Below, piece by piece: positions 1 through 4,989 of a stretch of 7,148 bases of DNA. Within the stretch, counting starts at the first letter, position 1. Each line of letters starts with the position of its first letter. Below the pieces are notes generated by a model. That model ran no database searches, was not told where the DNA came from, and saw only the letters and a list, made by a program, of their open reading frames with translations. The position numbers were made by a program, and so were the translations under genes. Source of the stretch: an uncultured Comamonadaceae bacterium (lineage in GTDB: Bacteria; Pseudomonadota; Gammaproteobacteria; Burkholderiales; Burkholderiaceae_C); NCBI GenBank assembly GCA_937871735.1, contig CALMOI010000265.1:1-7148 (forward strand), given 5' to 3'.

Positions 1-18
1 CTTGTTGACGTTTTTCAT
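1..18 (-). CDS. ratA: Probable ratA-like START-domain protein, first six codons only
   Basis: Read on the minus strand from position 18, the sequence encodes MKNVNK and then leaves the window. Proteins of the RatA/Coq10-type START-domain (polyketide cyclase/dehydrase) family in betaproteobacteria commonly begin with a similar MK-x-V-x-K stretch, and their gene commonly stands divergent to smpB, as here. E. coli RatA is described as an inhibitor of 70S ribosome association; the Coq10-like role in ubiquinone function is an alternative proposal for the family. The frame stays open upstream to another ATG at 84, which would add 22 residues (MSAKGGSEPTGQ... onward). I prefer the start at 18 because the family resemblance begins there. 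Neither start has a clear Shine-Dalgarno sequence. Six codons cannot prove identity, so the call rests mostly on neighbourhood. Confidence 0.5.
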
Positions 19-39
19 AGAATGCACGACTCGCAGCGG

Positions 40-45
40 ATTGTA
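40..45 (-). promoter_or_regulatory. Candidate -10 element (TACAAT) for the ratA-like gene
   Basis: The minus strand reads TACAAT here, five of six matches to the sigma-70 -10 consensus. A transcript starting about 7 nt downstream would begin near 33 and leave a leader of about 15 nt before the ATG at 18. It would exclude the in-frame ATG at 84. The hexamer 17 nt upstream (GCAGCG) is a poor -35 match, so this is only a candidate. Confidence 0.22.
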
Positions 46-96
46 AGTTTGCCCCGTCGGCTCGCTGCCGCCTTTCGCTGACATCTTGATTAATTC

Positions 97-573
97 ATGG
101 CCACTAAAAAACCCGACCCCACCGCGCGCATCGCTGATAACAAAAAAGCCGTCTTCAACTATTTCATTGAAGAGCGGCATGAGGCCGGCATGGTGCTGCA
201 CGGCTGGGAGGTCAAGGCACTGCGCGAAGGCAAGGTGCAACTGACCGATGGCTATGTGCTGATTCGCGACGGCGAACTGTACATCCTCGGCTGCCAAATC
301 AACCCGCTGCGCACCGCATCCACCCACGTCAACCCCGATGCGGCCCGCACCAAAAAGCTGCTGCTGCACAAAGAAGAGATTCGGCGACTGGTTGGCAAGG
401 TGGAGCAAAAAGGCTACACCTTGGTGCCGCTGAACCTGCACTGGAAAAATGGCCGCATCAAATGTGAAATCGGCCTGGCCAAGGGCAAAGCCGAACATGA
501 CAAGCGCGACACCATCAAAGACCGCGAAGGCAAGCGCGAAGTGGAACGCGCCATGAAGTCACGTCAACGCTGA
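97..573 (+). CDS. smpB: SsrA-binding protein SmpB
   Basis: SmpB binds the tRNA-like domain of tmRNA and delivers it to ribosomes stalled on broken or non-stop mRNAs, enabling trans-translation, peptide tagging and ribosome release in the cytoplasm. The 158-residue product has normal family length. Recognisable family blocks, in order, are NKKAVFNYFIEERHEAG (about 15-31), the GWEVKALREGK block (37-47), the KKLLLHKEEIRRL block (86-98) and GLAKGKAEHDKRDTIKDRE near 126-144. The last has the GK-x-x-x-DKR signature that leads into the basic C-terminal tail (KREVERAMKSRQR), which in the family enters the mRNA channel or A site. The ATG at 97 is secure as the furthest-upstream ATG because an in-frame TAA lies at 91-93, and the next Met is residue 31. 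No Shine-Dalgarno sequence or convincing promoter is visible upstream. It is divergent from the ratA-like gene and convergent with the hydrolase gene, so probably monocistronic. Confidence 0.97.
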   Translation: MATKKPDPTARIADNKKAVFNYFIEERHEAGMVLHGWEVKALREGKVQLTDGYVLIRDGELYILGCQINPLRTASTHVNPDAARTKKLLLHKEEIRRLVGKVEQKGYTLVPLNLHWKNGRIKCEIGLAKGKAEHDKRDTIKDREGKREVERAMKSRQR

Positions 574-606
574 AGCGCCCTGCCCCAGCATTGCATTGCC
601 GCGCAG

Positions 607-1701
607 TTACTTCAAATCACGCAGCGGGTGTGCGTGCGTGGGCCACGGACTGCTGAAAAACGGCTCCCACATCTCGGGCAAAACGTCTTCGATGCGGGCG
701 GGGTTCCAAGCGGGTTGCTGGTCTTTGTCAACCGCTAGGGCGCGTATGCCTTCCACGGTCTCGCTGCTGGCACCTGAGCGGCTTAGATGACGGGTGTGAA
801 AACAATGCCGCACCAAGTCACGCTCCATGCGCAAATCGTCAGCCAAGCTCATGCCGTGCGCCCGGCGAATTTGCGCCAAGACCACATGCAGCATCAACGG
901 TGAACGCTGGCGCAGCAGGCGCGCTGTGGCTTGCGCCCAGTCGCTGGCGTCAGCCTCCAAGGCTTGCACGATCTCGGTCACGCTGCCGAGGGCAAAAAAT
1001 CGGTTGATGCGTGGCACATCCAAGCTCAGGCGCTCGTTGTGGTGCGCAAAGTGGGTTTGCACCCAATGCTCAATCACGGCGCTGGTTTCAAACGGCGTGT
1101 TGGCCAACGTTTCCCACAGCACAGGCAAGCGGGCCGCATCGACCCAACCGTCGGCCAAGCCCAGCGCCACCGCATCGTGGCCGCCCAAGGTGTGGCCCGT
1201 CAGCGCCAAATACTCACCCACGCGGCCTGGACAGCGACTCAAAAAATAGCCGCCGCCCACGTCAGGGAACAAGCCGATCAGCGTCTCGGGCATCGCCATC
1301 TTGGTGCGCTCAGTGACGATGCGCACGCTGCCGCCTTGGCTGATGCCCATGCCACCGCCCATGACAATGCCATCCATCAAGGCGATGTAAGGCTTGGGAT
1401 AGGTGTGGATCAGGTGGTTGAGGGTGTATTCCTCAGTGAAAAAATCTTCCAACGCCGGGTCGCCCGCGTGGGCTGCTTCGTGAAAGAAGCGGATGTCGCC
1501 ACCCGCACAAAAAGCGCCAAAGGGCCCTTCTTTGCTCATGCCCCGCACGGCCACCGCGAGCACCTGCGGATCGTCGCGCCAAGCCAGCAGCGCTTGGGTC
1601 ATTTCTCGGATCATGGACAGCGACAGCGCATTCAGCGCCCGTGCCCGGTTGAGTGTCAGCAGGCCCATGCGGCCTCGTGTTTCAGCGATCAGTTCTGACA
1701 T
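607..1701 (-). CDS. 3-hydroxyisobutyryl-CoA hydrolase-like protein (enoyl-CoA hydratase/isomerase superfamily)
   Basis: This crotonase-fold protein of 364 residues belongs by motif to the 3-hydroxyisobutyryl-CoA hydrolase (HIBCH) subgroup, which cleaves 3-hydroxyisobutyryl-CoA in valine catabolism; close relatives act on other acyl-CoAs. Visible features are FCAGGDI (about 64-70) and MGGGMGIS (114-121), which form the CoA-binding oxyanion-hole loops, then MPETLIGLFPDVGGGYF (137-153). Its Glu139 and Asp147 match the catalytic Glu and Asp of human HIBCH. GEYLALTG and the C-terminal block EGIRALAVDKDQQPAWNP are also typical of the group and not of ordinary 260-residue enoyl-CoA hydratases. I chose the ATG at 1701 over in-frame ATGs at 1728 and 1713: it has GGAG six bases upstream, and the 1728 ATG abuts the terminator T tract. 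It is cytoplasmic, with no signal peptide. The HIBCH-like subgroup is well supported; the exact substrate is inference. It lies downstream of typA behind a terminator. Confidence 0.88.
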   Translation of the reverse strand: MSELIAETRGRMGLLTLNRARALNALSLSMIREMTQALLAWRDDPQVLAVAVRGMSKEGPFGAFCAGGDIRFFHEAAHAGDPALEDFFTEEYTLNHLIHTYPKPYIALMDGIVMGGGMGISQGGSVRIVTERTKMAMPETLIGLFPDVGGGYFLSRCPGRVGEYLALTGHTLGGHDAVALGLADGWVDAARLPVLWETLANTPFETSAVIEHWVQTHFAHHNERLSLDVPRINRFFALGSVTEIVQALEADASDWAQATARLLRQRSPLMLHVVLAQIRRAHGMSLADDLRMERDLVRHCFHTRHLSRSGASSETVEGIRALAVDKDQQPAWNPARIEDVLPEMWEPFFSSPWPTHAHPLRDLK

Positions 1702-1707
1702 TTTTGT

Positions 1708-1711
1708 CTCC
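1708..1711 (-). promoter_or_regulatory. Ribosome binding site deciding the hydrolase start
   Basis: The minus strand reads GGAGACAAAAATG, so GGAG sits six bases before the ATG at 1701. The two alternative in-frame ATGs upstream (1728, 1713) have no comparable motif, and the one at 1713 overlaps this GGAG. This favours the 364-residue form over the 373-residue form. Confidence 0.6.
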
Positions 1712-1726
1712 ATGACGAACTTGCTC

Positions 1727-1735
1727 ATTAAAACA
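1727..1735 (-). promoter_or_regulatory. Candidate extended -10 promoter for the hydrolase-like gene
   Basis: The minus strand reads TGTTTTAAT, matching the extended -10 pattern TGnTATAAT at all but one consensus base. A start about 7 nt downstream, near 1720, would give a leader of about 19 nt carrying the GGAG ribosome binding site. No -35 is recognisable 17 nt upstream, where the terminator stem lies; extended -10 promoters can tolerate a weak -35. The element overlaps the T tract of the typA terminator, so the resemblance could simply come from that T-rich tail. Confidence 0.25.
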
Positions 1736-1760
1736 CCAAGCGGCCCCGTAGGGCCGCTTG
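1730..1760 (-). terminator. Rho-independent terminator after typA
   Basis: A perfect inverted repeat, CAAGCGGCCC (1737-1746) and GGGCCGCTTG (1751-1760), is separated by a 4-nt loop. On the minus strand the stem is followed by GTGTTTTAATG, a short T tract at 1733-1730. The plus-strand side is followed by AAAT, so the terminator works mainly in the minus direction. It lies about 30 bp after the typA stop and fits the end of the infB-rbfA-truB-typA transcript. The four-base T tract suggests termination may be incomplete, allowing some readthrough into the hydrolase-like gene. Confidence 0.75.
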
Positions 1761-1789
1761 AAATATCGCTGAACGCGAGGTCTTAGGTC

Positions 1790-3610
1790 TTAACGACCAG
1801 CGCGTTTGCGGTCGCTTTCCTTCAGGTAACGCTTGCGCAGACGAATCGACTTGGGCGTGATTTCGACCAACTCGTCGTCTTCGATGAATTCCACGCCGTA
1901 TTCCAGCGTGCAGTCAATCGGCGGCGTGATCTTGACGGCATCTTCCTTGCCAGACACGCGGAAGTTGGTCAATTGCTTGGTACGAGTGGCGTTCACCACC
2001 AGATCGTTGTCGCGGCTGTGGATGCCGACGATCATGCCTTCGTACACCGGGTCGTTCGCCTTGACGAACATACGGCCACGGTCGTCCAGCTTGCCCAGGG
2101 CGTAGGTGAAGATTTCACCGTCGTCCATCGAGATCAGCACGCCGTTCTTGCGGCCACCGATGTCACCCTTGTGCGGCTCGTAGCTGTCAAAGATGTTGGA
2201 GATCAGGCCAGAACCACGGGTCAAGTTCAGGAATTCGTTGGTGAAACCGATCAGGCCACGGGCCGGGATGCGGTATTCCAGACGGACACGGCCACGGCCA
2301 TCGGGTTCCATGTTCACCAGTTCGCCCTTGCGCTCACCCAAGGCTTGCATCACGCCGCCTTGGTGGGTTTCTTCGATGTCAGCGGTCACCATTTCGATAG
2401 GTTCGTGGCGCACACCGGCCACGTCGCGGAACACCACGCGTGGCTTGGACACGGCCAGTTCATAGCCTTCGCGGCGCATGTTTTCCAGCAAGATGGTCAA
2501 GTGCAGTTCGCCACGGCCCATGACTTCAAAGATACCTTCTTCGTCGGTTTCCTTCACGCGCAGGGCCACGTTGTGCTGCAGTTCCTTTTGCAGGCGGTCC
2601 CAGATCTGGCGGCTGGTCACGAACTTGCCTTCACGGCCTGCCAGGGGCGAGGTGTTCACGCAGAAGTTCATGGTCAGCGTGGGCTCGTCCACCTTCAGCA
2701 TGGGCAGCGGCGCAGGGTTGGCGGGGTCGGTCACTGTCACGCCGATGCCGATGTCTTCAATGCCGTTGATCAGCACGATATCGCCAGGGCCAGCCAGGGG
2801 GGTCTGCATGCGATCCAGGCCCTGGAACGTCAGCACCTGGTTCACGCGGCCCTTGACGGTCTTGCCACCGGGGCCTTCCATGACGACCACGTCCTGCATG
2901 GGCTTCAAAGTGCCCTGGCTGATACGACCCACGCCGATGCGGCCCACGAAGGTGGAGAAGTCCAGCGCCGAGATTTGCAGTTGCAGGGGAGCGTCAGGGT
3001 TGCCAGTGTTCGGCGGCACGTGCTTGAGGATGGTGTCGAACAGGGCCGACATGTCGGGGCCCCACTGCTCACCAGGAGCGCCTTCTTCGAGCGACGACCA
3101 GCCGTTGATGCCCGAGGCGTACACCACGGGGAAGTCGAGTTGTTCGTCAGTCGCACCCAGCTTGTCGAACAAATCGAAAGCTGCGTTGACCACGAAGTCA
3201 GGACGCGCACCGGGCTTGTCGACCTTGTTCACCACCACGATGGGCTTCAGACCCAGGGCCAGGGCCTTCTTGGTCACGAAGCGAGTTTGCGGCATCGGGC
3301 CTTCTTGGGCGTCGATCAACAGCACCACGCCGTCAACCATCGACAGCGCACGTTCCACTTCGCCACCGAAGTCCGCGTGTCCCGGGGTGTCAACGATGTT
3401 GATGTGGGTACCTTCCCAGCTCACGGCGCAGTTCTTGGCCAAGATGGTGATGCCGCGTTCGCGTTCGATGGCACCGTTGTCCATCACGGTGTCGATCACT
3501 TTTTCGTGATCGGCGAAAGTGCCAGACTGGCGCAGCAACTGGTCAACCATGGTGGTTTTGCCATGGTCAACGTGGGCGATGATGGCGATATTGCGAATTT
3601 GCTTGCTCAT
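1790..3610 (-). CDS. typA: Ribosome-associated translational GTPase TypA/BipA
   Basis: BipA/TypA is an EF-G-like GTPase that binds 70S ribosomes and helps 50S assembly and growth at low temperature or under stress. The 606-residue product is the usual length. All GTPase motifs are intact: G1 AHVDHGKT (12-19, Lys18), G2 RGITI (52-56), G3 DTPGH (74-78) followed by ADFGGEVERALSMVDG, G4 NKVD (128-131) and G5 YASG (164-167). After domain II come the EF-G-like domain III block GRGELHLTILLENMRREG and the BipA-specific C-terminal region ending in basic KRYLKESDRKRAGR. The ATG at 3610 is preceded by AAGGA with a 5-nt spacer, overlapping the truB stop. The gap to truB is nine bases, indicating co-transcription and possibly translational coupling. 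A strong hairpin follows it. LepA and EF-G are excluded by the N-terminal and C-terminal sequence. Confidence 0.97.
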   Translation of the reverse strand: MSKQIRNIAIIAHVDHGKTTMVDQLLRQSGTFADHEKVIDTVMDNGAIERERGITILAKNCAVSWEGTHINIVDTPGHADFGGEVERALSMVDGVVLLIDAQEGPMPQTRFVTKKALALGLKPIVVVNKVDKPGARPDFVVNAAFDLFDKLGATDEQLDFPVVYASGINGWSSLEEGAPGEQWGPDMSALFDTILKHVPPNTGNPDAPLQLQISALDFSTFVGRIGVGRISQGTLKPMQDVVVMEGPGGKTVKGRVNQVLTFQGLDRMQTPLAGPGDIVLINGIEDIGIGVTVTDPANPAPLPMLKVDEPTLTMNFCVNTSPLAGREGKFVTSRQIWDRLQKELQHNVALRVKETDEEGIFEVMGRGELHLTILLENMRREGYELAVSKPRVVFRDVAGVRHEPIEMVTADIEETHQGGVMQALGERKGELVNMEPDGRGRVRLEYRIPARGLIGFTNEFLNLTRGSGLISNIFDSYEPHKGDIGGRKNGVLISMDDGEIFTYALGKLDDRGRMFVKANDPVYEGMIVGIHSRDNDLVVNATRTKQLTNFRVSGKEDAVKITPPIDCTLEYGVEFIEDDELVEITPKSIRLRKRYLKESDRKRAGR

Positions 3611-3619
3611 GGGTTTCCT

Positions 3620-4588
3620 TTATGCCGCGCGTGAAACTTGCGGCGAACTTTCCAAAATTTGTTGTATTTCGAGCGGACTCAACAACCGTGTCGGGATCAA
3701 CTCACCGGCTGCGACGTGGGCGGTGCCCAACAGCGCACGCGGCTGATCGCCATAAACCACCATGTGGGCGTGGTCAGGCCACGACCCTCGGCGGCGCACA
3801 CCGCTGAGAAAGCGCCCCGCATTTTCCGCGTCCAGCGTGACAGGCGAGTGATCGGGCAGCAGCGCGGGCACCGGCAGCAGGCAAGCCTGCCGTTGCTCTT
3901 CGGTCAAGGCCTCAAGCGCCGCCAGCGTGATGCACTGCGCCACCTCAAACGGCCCCGTACTCACGCGGCGCAACGAGCGCAAGTGCGCGCCGCAGCCCAG
4001 TGCCTCACCAATGTCTTCGCCCAAGGTGCGGATGTAGGTGCCTTTGCTGCACGAGACGCGGATTTTCACCCACTCGGGCACGCCATCTACGGCGGCATCA
4101 ATCACATCCAGCGCGAAAATTTCGACCTCGCGCGCCACACGTTCCACTTCAATGCCAGCACGGGCGTACTCGTACAGCGCTTTGCCGTCTTTTTTGAGTG
4201 CGCTGTGCATCGGCGGCACTTGGCTGATGGGGCCGGTGAAGCGACGAATCACTTGCGCCAATTGCTCAGGGCTGTGCGTGAGCGGACGTTGCTCGATCAC
4301 TTCACCTTCGGCATCAGCAGTAGTGGTTTTCAGGCCCAAATGCAGCACCGCCTCGTAAGCCTTGTTGGCGTCGAGGTGGATTTGGCTGAACTTAGTGGCT
4401 GCACCGAAACACAGGGGCAACACCCCCGTGGCCAGCGGATCAAGCGTGCCGGTGTGTCCGGCTTTTTCAGCGCGCAGCAGCCATTTGGCTTTTTGCAGCG
4501 CGTCGTTGCTGGACAGGCCCAGCGGCTTATCAAGCAACAGCACCCCATGCACAGGGCGCCGCTGCACCCGTGTGCGTGGCGCGTTCAT
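3620..4588 (-). CDS. truB: tRNA pseudouridine(55) synthase TruB
   Basis: TruB isomerises U55 in the T-loop of nearly all elongator tRNAs to pseudouridine and also acts as a tRNA folding chaperone. The 322-residue protein has the N-terminal GVLLLDKPLGLSSNDAL block (15-31) and the catalytic motif GHTGTLDPLATGVLPLC (44-60), with nucleophile Asp50. It also has the conserved Tyr78 region (KAYEAVLHLG), QVPPMHSALKKDGKALYEYAR near 123-143, and SKGTYIRTLGEDIG (181-194) with conserved Arg187. The C-terminal third (about 250-310) fits the PUA-like TruB C-terminal domain. The ATG at 4588 lies two bases after the rbfA stop, and AAGGA at 4603-4599 inside the end of rbfA is the likely ribosome binding site, so translation is probably coupled to rbfA. 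It sits between rbfA and typA in the infB cluster. Confidence 0.97.
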   Translation of the reverse strand: MNAPRTRVQRRPVHGVLLLDKPLGLSSNDALQKAKWLLRAEKAGHTGTLDPLATGVLPLCFGAATKFSQIHLDANKAYEAVLHLGLKTTTADAEGEVIEQRPLTHSPEQLAQVIRRFTGPISQVPPMHSALKKDGKALYEYARAGIEVERVAREVEIFALDVIDAAVDGVPEWVKIRVSCSKGTYIRTLGEDIGEALGCGAHLRSLRRVSTGPFEVAQCITLAALEALTEEQRQACLLPVPALLPDHSPVTLDAENAGRFLSGVRRRGSWPDHAHMVVYGDQPRALLGTAHVAAGELIPTRLLSPLEIQQILESSPQVSRAA

Positions 4589-4590
4589 GG

Positions 4591-4962
4591 TCAGTCGTCC
4601 TTGGCGCGCGAAGAAACGGCTCGGGCAATCAGCGCATTCATGTCGGCTGCACGCTCGGTGGTGCGGTCAAACACGAAATGCAGCGTCGGCACGGTGTGAA
4701 TGTGCAGGCGCTTGAACAGGCCGGTGCGCAAAAAGCCCGCCGCTGCGTTCAGACCTTGCGTGGTTTCGGCGGGGTCGCCAGTCAGCAAGCTGAAGAACAC
4801 TTTGGCGTGGGCGTAGTCGGGCGTGACTTCCACCGCTTGGATCGTGACCAAACCCACGCGCGGGTCTTTCAACTCGCGCGCGATCAGCTCTGATAAATCG
4901 CGCTGAATTTGGTCGGCGACCTTGAAGCCCCGATTGGGGGTGGATGATTTCTTGGCTGGCAT
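4591..4962 (-). CDS. rbfA: 30S ribosome-binding factor RbfA
   Basis: RbfA is a small KH-fold protein that binds the immature 30S subunit near the 5' end of 16S rRNA (helix 1) and assists late maturation; it is needed for cold adaptation in E. coli. The 123-residue product is close to normal length. Typical features are RVADQIQ-like FKVADQIQRDLSELIARELKDPR (13-35), the VTPDYAHAKVFFS strand (46-58), the AAAGFLR segment (73-79) matching the Ala-containing helix kink of the RbfA KH domain, and VPTLHFVFDRT (91-101). The tail is short and ends SSRAKDD. The ATG at 4962 is 27 bases after the infB stop and has no strong Shine-Dalgarno sequence (CTGACTGACTC precedes it). Initiation may depend on ribosomes finishing infB. 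The infB-rbfA-truB order is very widely conserved. Confidence 0.96.
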   Translation of the reverse strand: MPAKKSSTPNRGFKVADQIQRDLSELIARELKDPRVGLVTIQAVEVTPDYAHAKVFFSLLTGDPAETTQGLNAAAGFLRTGLFKRLHIHTVPTLHFVFDRTTERAADMNALIARAVSSRAKDD

Positions 4963-4989
4963 GAGTCAGTCAGGTGTCGGCAGCGCGCT

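Noticed and set aside
5..10. TTGACG resembling a sigma-70 -35 element on the plus strand upstream of smpB
   Set aside because: No -10-like hexamer occurs at 16-18 bp spacing, and the bases are coding sequence of the ratA-like gene on the other strand.
931..1698. A 255-codon plus-strand frame antisense to the hydrolase-like gene
   Set aside because: The opposite strand carries intact catalytic motifs for a crotonase-fold enzyme; the antisense product has no recognisable features.
1778..1791. Tandem AGGTCTT repeat beside the typA stop codon, also forming a weak GGTC/GACC inverted pair
   Set aside because: Only two 7-bp copies, with a 4-bp potential stem; too short to be a convincing operator, attachment site or insertion footprint.
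2478..3509. A second plus-strand open frame over typA (343 codons), Ser/Pro/Thr-rich
   Set aside because: It overlaps both typA and the other antisense frame, shows no domain, and has the composition expected of a shadow frame in GC-rich DNA.
1973..3634. A 553-codon open frame on the plus strand, antisense to nearly all of typA
   Set aside because: Its product is rich in His, Val, Gln and Asp with no recognisable domain. Its length follows from the GC-rich codon bias of typA on the opposite strand, whose own reading frame has complete GTPase motifs.
3638..4699. A 353-codon plus-strand frame antisense to truB and the end of rbfA
   Set aside because: It crosses the boundary of two well-supported genes, and its sequence (Arg-, Gln-, His-rich) matches no family I recognise.
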